Assembly: GCF_005222755.1 (NCBI RefSeq)
Contig: NZ_STGD01000013.1
Coordinates: 124,001 to 188,000, forward strand
DNA length: 64,000 bases
Direction of reading: 5' to 3'
DNA from: Roseomonas sp. HF4
GTDB taxonomy: Bacteria; Pseudomonadota; Alphaproteobacteria; Acetobacterales; Acetobacteraceae
The notes under the pieces are model-generated. The model was not told the origin of the DNA and searched no databases. It was given only the letters and a program-made list of their open reading frames with translations. Every line of letters begins with the position of its first letter. Position 1 is the stretch's first letter. Made by a program: the position numbers and the translations under genes. Shown piece after piece: positions 44,862-52,841 of the stretch.

Positions 44862-45046
44862 CCGCGTGGTCGCTGGCCTGCCCGGACTGGGCGGCGGGCA
44901 TCCAGGCGGGGCAGTCGCTGCTGTCGGAGATGCCGCTGTTGCTCCCCGCCGAGGCCGAGCGGGCGGTCACCATATTCGGCCGGCTGCGACTGCCTGATGT
45001 GCCTGGGAGCCGGATCCTCGGTCCAACCTCTACGCCGAGGGCTTAA
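44858..45046 (+). pseudogene. Phage terminase large subunit, N-terminal fragment
   Basis: GTG at 44858 overlaps the HTH gene's stop. The product starts VTAWSLACPDWAAGIQAGQS and continues LLPAEAERAVTIFGRLRLPD-VPG, the N-terminal signature of terminase large subunits (STACPDWxxRI...LPxxxxAxxxFxxLRxxDVxGxP). Homology stops after 50 residues and the frame ends at 45046, without the Walker A ATPase. Its end overlaps the first minus-strand gene of the novel cluster, marking the cluster boundary. Confidence 0.68.
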
Positions 45047-45677
45047 CCGTCAGCGTCACCTCGTCGCCGGCGCGGAGGATGGTGCCGGCCTCGGGCCGCT
45101 GCGCGGTCACCTCCCCCGCAGCCGGCACGGCATCGAGCACCGCCCCGTCCGGCCCCTCGATCTGCACCGCCAGGCCGAGCGAGCGCAGCGCCGCCGCCGC
45201 GCGCTCCGGCGTGGGTTTCTGCGCAAGGCCTGCCAGCTCCGGCATGGCGCGCAGGTCCTCCGTTCCCGCCGGCGGCGGCACGGGCACGATGCGGAAGGTC
45301 AGTTTCGCGCTCACCTGCGCCTGGAAGGCGAAGCGGTTGGCGAAGCCGGCATCGACAGGCGTGGCATAGATGCGCGCACGCGGCACGATCCCCCGCCCCG
45401 GCCGCGCCGCGCCCTGGCTCTCGCCGCCGAGGGTAAGGGAGACATGCACCTCCCCCGTCGTCTCGGGGAGCACGTAGAAGGTTGGGCGGTAGCCGATCTC
45501 GCGCAGCAGCTGGTGTGCCTCGGCCCCCGCATCGCCGTAGATCTCGAGCGTCTTGGCCAGGGAGGCGTCGTCCAGCGCCTGCTGCGCCGCCGCCACGCCC
45601 TGGCCGACCGCGGCGATGACATCGCCGAGTGGCGAGGCCACCACCTCCCGAGCCAGGCTGCGGATGCTCTGTGACAT
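45030..45677 (-). CDS. Novel-cluster paralogue with C-terminal PASTA domain
   Basis: 215 residues, last gene of the minus-strand operon, start 45677 with GGGAGG. Residues 15-40 carry the shared helix (SPLGDVIAAVGQGVAAAQQA-LDD), residues about 60-72 the shared IGYRPTFYVLPETTG, and about 115-135 FQAQVSAKLTFRIVPVPPP, the counterpart of the LV.VPaP ending. Residues 145-215 form a PASTA-like domain (RAAAALRSLGLAVQIEG ... RPEAGTILRAGDEVTLTV). No signal or membrane span. PASTA usually binds cell-wall muropeptides when extracellular; in a cytoplasmic protein its role is unclear. Function unknown. Confidence 0.8.
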   Translation of the reverse strand: MSQSIRSLAREVVASPLGDVIAAVGQGVAAAQQALDDASLAKTLEIYGDAGAEAHQLLREIGYRPTFYVLPETTGEVHVSLTLGGESQGAARPGRGIVPRARIYATPVDAGFANRFAFQAQVSAKLTFRIVPVPPPAGTEDLRAMPELAGLAQKPTPERAAAALRSLGLAVQIEGPDGAVLDAVPAAGEVTAQRPEAGTILRAGDEVTLTVKPSA

Positions 45678-45701
45678 GGGCTCTGCCTCCCGCTCGGCGG
45701 C

Positions 45702-46988
45702 TCAGGGTGCCGCGAAGACGACGACGATGCTTTCGCCCGGCTGGGCCTCGGCGCCTGCCGCCGGCGCCTGCTGGATGGCCTGGCCGATACTGAAGCCATC
45801 CCCGGTCCAGCCCGGGCGCGTCGCGGCCGAGAGCGCGAAGCCGGCGCCGGCCAGCGCGCGGCGCGCCGCGCTCTCGGTCATCCCGCGCACGTCGGGCACC
45901 TTGGTGCCGGTGGCGGGCGCGGCGGGCCGGCGCTCCGGCAGCAGGTCGAAGGTCACGTCCTGCAACGCACCGATCGCGCCGGGCCGGCGGACCGTCGCGG
46001 CATCGGGCAGGGTGATGCGGGTGCCCGCGCCGCTCAGCGTGCCGCGCAGCGTCACCTGCAGGCGCCCGATGCGCCAATTGGCGCCCGAACCGGCGAGCGC
46101 CTGGTTCGCCGCCTCCGCCTCGGTGCCGATGCTGGCTGCGATCGCCTGCACCGGCGCCTCCTGCGCGGCGGCCGCGCGCAGCGTGGCGGCCTCCGCCGCC
46201 GCCGCGGCGCGCTCGCGCTCGGTGGCGGCGAGGCGCGCGGCGATGTCGGCGATGTTGCGCTCGAGCCCGACGGCCTTCACCTGGGCCTCTTCCGCCTCGA
46301 TGACCTTGGCGCGCAGGTCGGCGCGCAGGGCGGTCTCGCGGCTGATGAACTGCAGCAGCTCGGCGTTGAAGCGCTCGGTCACGACGGGCGCCTCGACCCG
46401 CGCGGCGGGCGTGGCGGCAACCGCATCGCCGAGCAGGCTCTTGCGCGCTGCCTCGCCCAGCGCCACGGCGCGCGTGCGGTCGGCGACGCCGCCCAGCGCC
46501 TTCGGGTTCACCGCGCCGATCGCGCGCACCATCATCGCGGCGCTCACCTCGCCGCGCCGGGGCTGGCCGGCGACGGTATGGCCCGCCGCCGCGCTGCCAT
46601 CCGCGGCGCGGCGCGCATGGGCGGTCTCCTCCAGCCGCTCGATCTCGCCGAAATCGACGGTCAGCGACTGGATCGAGGGCGCCGGCGTGGGCCGCGGCGT
46701 CACCACGATGACGCGTCCGCGCACCGTCTGGAAGGTAACGCCGCCGCCTTCCGCCAGGATGCGCGCGGCCGGGTCGCCGGGTTCGACCAGGCGCAGCGCC
46801 GGTGCGTAGACATGGCCCTGCCCAGCCGGCTCGGCCGAGATCCGGACCTGCCCGTCGGCATCCGCCTTGCCCTCGCCGATCGCCTTCCAGCCGCCGGCAA
46901 GCTCAAAGGCCTCGAGCCGCACGACCTGGCCCACCGCCGGCTGCCCTTCGGCGGTCAGGATGCGCGCGAGGGCGTTGATGCGGTTCAT
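45702..46988 (-). CDS. Coiled-coil protein with C-terminal PASTA domain
   Basis: 428 residues, unrecognised as a whole. Residues 1-100 look like a beta-sandwich/carboxypeptidase-regulatory-like domain (VGQVVRLEAFELAGGWKAIG, ADADGQVRISAEPAGQG). Residues about 205-290 are a strong Ala/Glu/Arg coiled coil. Residues about 300-350 are a short beta segment (WRIGRLQVTLRGTLSGAG). Residues 362-428 are a PASTA domain beginning KVPDVRGMTESAARRALAGA and ending PGESIVVVFAAP. No signal peptide. It overlaps the next upstream gene by ATGA. It could be a scaffold that links the paralogue assembly by its coil. Confidence 0.78.
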   Translation of the reverse strand: MNRINALARILTAEGQPAVGQVVRLEAFELAGGWKAIGEGKADADGQVRISAEPAGQGHVYAPALRLVEPGDPAARILAEGGGVTFQTVRGRVIVVTPRPTPAPSIQSLTVDFGEIERLEETAHARRAADGSAAAGHTVAGQPRRGEVSAAMMVRAIGAVNPKALGGVADRTRAVALGEAARKSLLGDAVAATPAARVEAPVVTERFNAELLQFISRETALRADLRAKVIEAEEAQVKAVGLERNIADIAARLAATERERAAAAAEAATLRAAAAQEAPVQAIAASIGTEAEAANQALAGSGANWRIGRLQVTLRGTLSGAGTRITLPDAATVRRPGAIGALQDVTFDLLPERRPAAPATGTKVPDVRGMTESAARRALAGAGFALSAATRPGWTGDGFSIGQAIQQAPAAGAEAQPGESIVVVFAAP

Positions 46989-47626
46989 GCCGGCTTGCCC
47001 GCGGTGACGCTCAGTCGCGCGACGGCCGACCCGGCCTCGGCGGTCAGCACCAGGACTGCCTGCGCGGGCAGCCGCGCGTCGATATCGAGCAGCGTGGCGG
47101 CGCGGCCGGCCTCGTCCGTGACCAGCACCGGCTGCGCGATGCGCGTGCTGCCGGCGCCGGTGATGCGCACGCCCTCGACCTCCGACAGGCGGCGCGACAT
47201 CTCGAGGTCGATGTTGATCTCGACCGTCGCGCCGGCCAGCAACTCGCCGGCCGAATTCGCCGCGACCACCGCGAGCTCGTGCTGCCGCGCGGTGCGGCGC
47301 TGTGCGGTGAGCTCGACCACCGGCAGCGGCAGGCCCTGGCCCGGCGGCACCGCGACCAGGCGGCCCGACACCACGCTCGAGACGGAGGAGGTGCTGCTCG
47401 ATGCCGGCATCACCAGCATCATCGCGCGGCCGCTGCCGGTCGACCGCGTCTCGATCTCGACGCGCAGTTCGAAGTCGAGCTGCGGCAGGTGGTAGGAGGG
47501 CGTCGGCCGGCCGAAGGCATCAACCGGCGGGGCGGCGCTCAGCGCCTCCTGCGCGTCACGCACGCCATCGGCGATGGCGACGAGCAGCTGCCCGATCGAG
47601 CCCGAGACGAAGCTGCGCTCGCTCAT
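46985..47626 (-). CDS. Novel-cluster paralogue (divergent), unknown function
   Basis: 213 residues. The shared N-terminal helix is SIGQLLVAIADGVRDAQEAL-S; the central strand is replaced by PTPSYHLPQLDFELRVEIET, which still has the position and the L.FEL.VEIE alternation of the family. The last 100 residues form an added beta domain resembling an Ig/transthyretin-like fold (ELLAGATVEINIDLEMSRRL, VLVTDEAGRAATLLDIDARL). It starts within the previous gene's stop (ATGA) and ends in the next start (ATGA). Confidence 0.78.
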   Translation of the reverse strand: MSERSFVSGSIGQLLVAIADGVRDAQEALSAAPPVDAFGRPTPSYHLPQLDFELRVEIETRSTGSGRAMMLVMPASSSTSSVSSVVSGRLVAVPPGQGLPLPVVELTAQRRTARQHELAVVAANSAGELLAGATVEINIDLEMSRRLSEVEGVRITGAGSTRIAQPVLVTDEAGRAATLLDIDARLPAQAVLVLTAEAGSAVARLSVTAGKPA

Positions 47627-48591
47627 CGGCCGCCCTCCTGCCTGTCCTGCGCGCTGCGGCGTTCGCGCCGCGCCTCGGCGGCGCGCGCCTCCCGCCGGCG
47701 CTCCAGCGCCCTTGCGCGGGCGCGGTCCGCACGTTCGAAAAGATCGCCCGACCCGCCGGTGTCGAGGCCGAGCCGCCGCGCCCGCGCCGCGGCATAGGGC
47801 CCGACGCGGTCCATCGCGCCGGAGATGCCGTCGCGCCGTTGGCTCCAGGCGGAATCGAGCCGCTCGACGGCGCGCATCGGCGCCTCGGCGGCGCGCGTCG
47901 CGCGGCCGACACGCCCGGCGATGGCGTCGATCTCGGCCGATTTCAGCGTGCGCTGGATCTCGGCGCGTTCCTCGGCGGAGACGTCGCGCTCGGCAAGCTG
48001 GCGATCGAGGTCCCGCAGCCGGCCTTGCGCCTCCTGCAGCTTCGCCTGGGCGCCGCGCCCGACCTCGGCCACCGCGGTGAGCGGTGCCAGGCGGTCGCGC
48101 GCTGAGGCGCGCAGCCGGTCGCGGTCTCGGTCCCGCGCGGCGAGGAAGTCGCGCGCCGAGGCGATGGGCGCGGCGAACAGCGCGGCGAGCGGGTCGGGCG
48201 GCGCGGTGCGGCCGGCGGGCTGGCGGTCGCGCCGCGCCGGTTCGCGCGCCGGCGGTTCGGGCGGTGGCGGGGTGCGCGTCACGGGGCGGGCGCGCAGCGC
48301 CTCCTGGCGTTCGGCCAGGGCGCGCGCCTCGGCGCGGCGTTCGGCGAAGGTCGCGACCGGGAAGCGTGCGGCGTCGCGCGGATCCGATTGGCGGCCGCCC
48401 TGGGTCAGCGCGTCCATGCGCCGGGTCAGCGCCTCGCGCTCTGCCATCAGCGACGCAAGGCGCGGGTCCGGTACGGCCGTGGGCGAACGGGGCGGGGCGG
48501 CGGGCCGAACCGGCACGGCTGCAGGCGCGCGTGGCGGGGATTCCGCGCTGCGGCCCTGGCCCGCGACGTCGCGCCAGCTGCGGCCGGGCAT
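47623..48591 (-). CDS. Arg/Ala/Pro-rich coiled-coil protein, unknown function
   Basis: 322 residues, highly biased (Arg, Ala, Glu, Asp, Gln). Residues 15-45 are Pro/Ala-rich and probably disordered. Coiled coils occur near 45-100 (LMAEREALTRRMDALTQG; ERRAEARALAERQEALRA), 165-230 (KLQEAQGRLRDLDRQLAERD) and at the end (RADRARARALERRREARAAE). A Pro-rich linker separates them. No family recognised. The bias resembles tape-measure or scaffold proteins but no sheath or tail genes are present. Coupled by ATGA overlap to the 213-residue paralogue. Confidence 0.7.
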   Translation of the reverse strand: MPGRSWRDVAGQGRSAESPPRAPAAVPVRPAAPPRSPTAVPDPRLASLMAEREALTRRMDALTQGGRQSDPRDAARFPVATFAERRAEARALAERQEALRARPVTRTPPPPEPPAREPARRDRQPAGRTAPPDPLAALFAAPIASARDFLAARDRDRDRLRASARDRLAPLTAVAEVGRGAQAKLQEAQGRLRDLDRQLAERDVSAEERAEIQRTLKSAEIDAIAGRVGRATRAAEAPMRAVERLDSAWSQRRDGISGAMDRVGPYAAARARRLGLDTGGSGDLFERADRARARALERRREARAAEARRERRSAQDRQEGGR

Positions 48592-48599
48592 GGCGCGGC

Positions 48600-49160
48600 C
48601 TAGCCCGGCTGGCCGATGGTTGCCGCGATCATGGCGCGGATGCGCTCCTCGAGAATCGCGGGCGGCGGCACGGGCACGAGCTTGGTGCGCATCAGCGAGC
48701 TGCCTTCGGCCGAATACTGGTACTTGGCCGAGTAGCTGGCCGAGACCGAGGAGACCGTCATGCGCGCACTGGCCGAGAAGAAGCCGACCGAGCCCTTCAC
48801 CGAGGCGTTCGTGGTGCTGGAGGACCGCGCGATGTTGGTCTCCCGCGACATCGAGATCGACATCTTGAGTTCGATCAGCGTGTCGACGAACTGGTAGAAG
48901 GTGGGCGTGAAGCCGAGCTCGAGCAGGCTGTAGCTGCGCCCGTCGCCGAGCGGCACCAGCATGGTGCGTTCCGGCATGCCGCTCGGCGCGATGGCGGCGG
49001 CGCCTTCGGCCGGCTCCGGGTCGGGCGCGTAGCCGGCCATCATGCGCGCGATCTTCATCGAGACCAGGTCGAGCTCGAACTGCGCCTCGGCGATGCCGAC
49101 GCCGAGCGACTTGACCATCTCGGGGAAGGGGGCGTTGAGCAGTTCCGTTCCGACGCTCAT
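48600..49160 (-). CDS. Novel-cluster paralogue, unknown function
   Basis: 186 residues carrying the complete family layout: helix FPEMVKSLGVGIAEAQFELD, central LLELGFTPTFYQFVDTLIEL-KMSISMSRE, and C-terminal VSASYSAKYQYSAEGSSLMR followed by TKLVPVPPPAILEERIRAMI. It is the closest relative of the 254-residue neighbour (LELGFTPTFYQFVDT.IE.K shared exactly). Ser/Thr-rich stretch in between (ARSSSTTNASVKGSVGFFSA) like the Ser-rich loop of DUF2589 proteins. No signal, no membrane span. Confidence 0.82.
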   Translation of the reverse strand: MSVGTELLNAPFPEMVKSLGVGIAEAQFELDLVSMKIARMMAGYAPDPEPAEGAAAIAPSGMPERTMLVPLGDGRSYSLLELGFTPTFYQFVDTLIELKMSISMSRETNIARSSSTTNASVKGSVGFFSASARMTVSSVSASYSAKYQYSAEGSSLMRTKLVPVPPPAILEERIRAMIAATIGQPG

Positions 49161-49191
49161 GCAGGATCCTCCTCGGCTGCCGCGGCCTGGC

Positions 49192-49956
49192 TCACGGCGT
49201 CGGCGGGTTGCGCCGCGCCTCGAGGCTCGCCGCGCGCCGTGCCGCCTCGTTCTCCATCAGCGAGCGCACGCGCTCCTCGAGGACCGGGGGCGGCGGCACG
49301 GGGCTGAGCTTGGTGCGCAGCAGGCTCGCCCCCTCGGCGCTGTAGCCGTAGCGCGCGGAGTAGGAGGCATCGACCTGGCTCGTTGTGACCGTGCTGCCGA
49401 CGGTCACGGCCCGGCGGCGGAGGCGGACGCGGCCTTCCTTCTCGGTCTCGCTGTCGCGCGAGGTGCGGCTGGTCGTGACCTCGCGGGTGATCTTGATGGC
49501 GATCTTCACCTCGATGATGGTGTCGACGAACTGGTAGAAGGTGGGGGTGAAGCCGAGCTCGAGCATCGAGACGCGCGTTGGCACCCGGATCTCGATCCTG
49601 CGCTGCTGCTCCGACAGGTTGTTGATGTCGCTGACGCCGAGCTCCTGCGCGACCTTCTTGACGATCTCGAGGAGCTTGAGGCTCTCCTCCCCGTTCAGCG
49701 CGCCGGTGAAGGCGTCGTCCACGGTCGCGTAGGCGACCGCTTCGGGCAGGGTCATGTACTCGTAGCCGAAGAAGACGCGGCTGTCGTCGAAGGTGACCTC
49801 CCCGCGCCGGTCGGTGACGGTCTGCAGCCCGCCCATCATCTCGGCGACGCTGATCGCGTTCTCGTCGAGCTTGTACTGCGCCTCGGCGATGGCGAAGGCC
49901 ATCTGCCGGATCATGTCCCCCATCGGGACGTTGAGCAGTTCCTGACCGATCGCCAT
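49192..49956 (-). CDS. Novel-cluster paralogue with insert, unknown function
   Basis: 254 residues, ATG 49956 preceded by AGGAGGAACAGC, a near-perfect ribosome site. Helix MGDMIRQMAFAIAEAQYKLD; a 100-residue insert (about 35-140) with a polar helical part (LLEIVKKVAQELGVSDINNL); then SMLELGFTPTFYQFVDTIIE-VKIAIKI and DASYSARYGYSAEGASLLRT-KLSPVPPPPVLEERVRSLM. The basic segment between (EGRVRLRRRAVTVG) is unlike its siblings. The strong ribosome site suggests that it is made in larger amounts than the coupled genes. Confidence 0.82.
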   Translation of the reverse strand: MAIGQELLNVPMGDMIRQMAFAIAEAQYKLDENAISVAEMMGGLQTVTDRRGEVTFDDSRVFFGYEYMTLPEAVAYATVDDAFTGALNGEESLKLLEIVKKVAQELGVSDINNLSEQQRRIEIRVPTRVSMLELGFTPTFYQFVDTIIEVKIAIKITREVTTSRTSRDSETEKEGRVRLRRRAVTVGSTVTTSQVDASYSARYGYSAEGASLLRTKLSPVPPPPVLEERVRSLMENEAARRAASLEARRNPPTP

Positions 49957-49982
49957 GCTGTTCCTCCTCCTGCGGGTCGCCT

Positions 49983-50447
49983 TCAGGTGACCGGCTGTTC
50001 GAACTGCCGCCGCAGCAGCTGGGTGAAGACATCGGGTGCCGGCACCGAGACGAGCCGCGCCGCGATGGAGCTGACGCCCTCGGACGTGACCGAGTATTTC
50101 CGCGCATAGGAGACGTCGACGGTCGCCGCGGCCATGAAGACGCCGACATTGACCTCGGCGGTGACACCGACGCTGACCGAGAGCTCGGTGCTCTCGGTCA
50201 TCGTGAAACTCAGCTTCGCCTCCACCGTCGCCTCGGTGAAGGTATAGAAGCTCGGCGTGAAGCCGAGGGTGAGCAGGTTGAAGGTCCGCCCGCCGAGCTC
50301 GACCTCGGTCGCGGCCATCAGCTTGGCGACCTCGACCGAGTTGGTGTCGAGCGCGTGCTGCGCCTGCGCGATCGAGGTGCCGAGCTTCTCGATGATCTGC
50401 GGCAGCGGCGCGGTGACGAGCGCGCGGGTGACGGTCTCGACGGTCAT
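49983..50447 (-). CDS. Minimal novel-cluster paralogue (single domain), unknown function
   Basis: 154 residues, essentially only the shared domain, so it defines the unit: helix LPQIIEKLGTSIAQAQHALD (residues 15-34), VELGGRTFNLLTLGFTPSFY-TFTEATVEAKLSFTMTE (48-84), a beta-rich middle, then TVDVSYARKYSVTSEGVSSI (112-131) and AARLVSVPAPDVFTQLLRRQ (132-151). Alternating hydrophobic/polar residues suggest amphipathic beta strands between two helices. The stop region and the preceding gene overlap by ATGA. Confidence 0.82.
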   Translation of the reverse strand: MTVETVTRALVTAPLPQIIEKLGTSIAQAQHALDTNSVEVAKLMAATEVELGGRTFNLLTLGFTPSFYTFTEATVEAKLSFTMTESTELSVSVGVTAEVNVGVFMAAATVDVSYARKYSVTSEGVSSIAARLVSVPAPDVFTQLLRRQFEQPVT

Positions 50448-52240
50448 GGCTGGTCACGCGGGGCGAGGAAGGCGCGGATCGTTTCGAGGAACTCCGGTGG
50501 CGCCGGGATCGAGACCAGGCGCGCCGTGATCGAGGAATTGCCCGTCACATTCATCTCGAACTGGCGGGAGTAGCGCACGTCGAGCGAGGCGCCGAAGGCG
50601 ATGGCGCGGTTGCCGGTGTTCTGCCTGGTCAGGCTGCGGCTCTCGGTGCGGGTGAACTGGCGCGTGACCGTGATGCCCGAGGTGCCGGAGAGCGAGATCT
50701 GCCGCTGCTCCGCGGTGATGAGCTCGAGCGTGAAGGGCTGGGTCTTGCGCATCACCGTCGTGACGTTGGCCTCGGCCGACCCGGTGAAGGTCACCCCAGT
50801 GTTGGCGTTGATCGAATTGGCGAGGTTGCGCGCATGCGCCTCGGGAGTGCCCGCCGCATGCGGGGTGACCGCCGTGCCGGAGAGCGGGAAGTCAGTCCCG
50901 TCGATCGTCACCTTCTTGCCGGCCAGGTTCAGCGGGCGCGGGTTGAACAGGAAGATGAAGCCATTGCCTGCCGCCGGCCCGGTGCGCAGATCCGGCGTGA
51001 CGCCGTCGATCCCGGTCCCGCCGCTGCGCGCATCGACGCGGATCCAGTGCTGGGTGCGCCCGACGACGAACACGCTGGCGCGGCGGAAATCCGGATTGTC
51101 CACCGGTGTCGCCGGCGCCGCCTCATGCCCGCGGGAGGGCCGGATCGCCATGTTGTTGGCCGGCGCGCCGTTCGCCACCAGCCGGTCGCGCACCGCGTGC
51201 GCCCTGAGGTCGCCCAGGCGGCGGTTCGATTCCGCCGAACCTCCGGCGGTCGCGCCGCGGAAGGGCTGGCGGTCGGCGAAGCCCTCGATCTCGACGCGCA
51301 GGTCGCGCGCGCGGATCATCTGCGCGAGCTGCAGCAGCCGCGCGTCGATGTTGCGGTTGCGCGTGTTGGGCGGCTGCAGCGCCTCGGTGATATGGTGGCG
51401 GCCGGTGTCGAAGAAGGTGCTGTTGATGGGCTCGCCCGGCGCAGCCGCGATGGCGTCGTAGCCCGCCGCCTCGATCTGCTCGACGACGTGCCCGACATAG
51501 GTGTCGATCGTCGGCTGCGCCGTCGTCGCGGCGGTCTTGCTGGCGGAGGCGCTGATCCGGTAGTCCGTCGCGGCATTTGCGTCGACCTGGATGATCGCGC
51601 TGTCAAAGCCGCCGGTCAGGAAGGCGATGGTGTTCGGCCCGATCTGGACGCTGGCCGGGTCGGCATCGGTGGTGATGGCGAAGGTCTGCGGCGTCGCGCT
51701 GACCAGGGCGCGGCCGATGCCCGCGCCGTCGTTGGCCAGCAGCGCCGTCTGCAGGTTGCGCATCCTCTCCAGCGGATCCTGCCCGGTGAGGCTGAAGTTC
51801 TGGCCCCCCACGGTGAGCGCGCCGACCGAGGCGGCGGTGATCTCGACGTTGGCGCTGCGCGTCTCGGTGCGCGTCTCGCTGCCGGATTCGGTGCTGGACG
51901 AGTTCTCCGCCCGGTTCTCGTCGCTCGTGGTGGTGTCGTTCACCGAGCCCGAGAGATTGAGGCCGAGGCTGAGGTCCTTCTGCACGCGCAGGCTGAGCTG
52001 CAGCGAGCAGGAGATGTCCGCGTGCTGGTAGTGGTAGAAGGCGGGCGACAGGCCGAGGTCGAGCAGCGTGCGCCCGCCCAGCCCTTCGCGCGGGGTGATG
52101 AACTCGGCGATCTGGTCGACCGAGTTCGCGTCCAGCGCGCGCTGCGCCTGCGCGATGCCGAGGCCGAGCTGGCTGATGAATTCCGCGACCGAGGCATCGG
52201 CCAGGACCTGGCCCGGGGTCAGCCCGTCATAATCCGACAT
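50444..52240 (-). CDS. Novel-cluster paralogue split by an OmpA-like insert
   Basis: 598 residues, ATG 52240 with AAGGAG. The first part of the shared domain is at 15-100 (VAEFISQLGLGIAQAQRALD; LLDLGLSPAFYHYQHADISC) and the last part at 545-598 (ASLDVRYSRQFEMNVTGNSS; ITARLVSIPAPPEFLETIRA). Between them lie about 440 inserted residues. Around 275-392 is an OmpA-C-like domain (LRVEIEGFADRQPF; SNRRLGDLRAHAVRDRLVAN), which binds peptidoglycan in outer-membrane proteins. Around 395-535 is a beta-rich domain. No signal peptide or barrel is seen, so peptidoglycan contact would require another export route. First large subunit of the operon; overlaps the TPR gene by 14 bases. Confidence 0.82.
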   Translation of the reverse strand: MSDYDGLTPGQVLADASVAEFISQLGLGIAQAQRALDANSVDQIAEFITPREGLGGRTLLDLGLSPAFYHYQHADISCSLQLSLRVQKDLSLGLNLSGSVNDTTTSDENRAENSSSTESGSETRTETRSANVEITAASVGALTVGGQNFSLTGQDPLERMRNLQTALLANDGAGIGRALVSATPQTFAITTDADPASVQIGPNTIAFLTGGFDSAIIQVDANAATDYRISASASKTAATTAQPTIDTYVGHVVEQIEAAGYDAIAAAPGEPINSTFFDTGRHHITEALQPPNTRNRNIDARLLQLAQMIRARDLRVEIEGFADRQPFRGATAGGSAESNRRLGDLRAHAVRDRLVANGAPANNMAIRPSRGHEAAPATPVDNPDFRRASVFVVGRTQHWIRVDARSGGTGIDGVTPDLRTGPAAGNGFIFLFNPRPLNLAGKKVTIDGTDFPLSGTAVTPHAAGTPEAHARNLANSINANTGVTFTGSAEANVTTVMRKTQPFTLELITAEQRQISLSGTSGITVTRQFTRTESRSLTRQNTGNRAIAFGASLDVRYSRQFEMNVTGNSSITARLVSIPAPPEFLETIRAFLAPRDQP

Positions 52241-52841
52241 CGCGCATCTCCTTGCCTGGAATTGGCATGGCGAAGGGGCCTGCCGCGCCGGCCGGCGGCA
52301 GCGGCGTCGCGGCGGCGGCATTCACCTGGCCGGCGCGCACGGTGAAGTAGCGGCGACGGCGCTGGGCCTCCGCGATATGGGACGCGGACGGCGACAGCCG
52401 GCGGCCGAGCCAGCCGAGCGCGTCCTCCGCCAGCGGCAGGCGCCCCGGGCCGGCGAGGGCGACGGCGCGGCGCAGGGACGCCGCCGCGCCGTCGCGATCG
52501 CCCGCCTTGAGCCGCACGATGCCGAGGCGCTCGAGGATCGCGGCATGGTCGGCGCGGTGCAGTGCCAGCGCCTGGCCCGCCCTGGCGTAGTGAGCATCCG
52601 CCTCCTCACAGAAGCGGATGACCTCGTCGTAGCTCTCGAGCAGCTCAAGGCTCTCGAGGACGCATTGGGTGTAGTGGCGGAAGAACACCTCCGGCGCCTG
52701 CGCCGCGACGGCGAGGCGCAGGGCTTCCCGGTAGTGGCGCAGCGCCTCGGCATGCCGGCGGGCGAGGGCGTGCACCTTGCCCGCTTCGGCGATGCCGAGA
52801 TGCACCCTGTGCCGCGCGGCGTCGTCCGGCGCCGCGCTCAT
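52227..52841 (-). CDS. TPR-like protein
   Basis: 204 residues. Helical hairpin repeats with TPR spacing: HRVHLGIAEAGKVHALARRH, AEALRHYREALRLAVAAQ, HYTQCVLESLELLESYDEVI, RFCEEADAHYARAGQALALH, ILERLGIVRLKAGDRDGAAA-SLRRAVALA. The last 50 residues are Pro/Ala-rich and unstructured. Probably a cytoplasmic adaptor for assembly of the downstream paralogues. Coupled upstream by ATGA to the L7/L12-like repeat gene and downstream by a 14-base overlap. Confidence 0.78.
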   Translation of the reverse strand: MSAAPDDAARHRVHLGIAEAGKVHALARRHAEALRHYREALRLAVAAQAPEVFFRHYTQCVLESLELLESYDEVIRFCEEADAHYARAGQALALHRADHAAILERLGIVRLKAGDRDGAAASLRRAVALAGPGRLPLAEDALGWLGRRLSPSASHIAEAQRRRRYFTVRAGQVNAAAATPLPPAGAAGPFAMPIPGKEMRDVGL

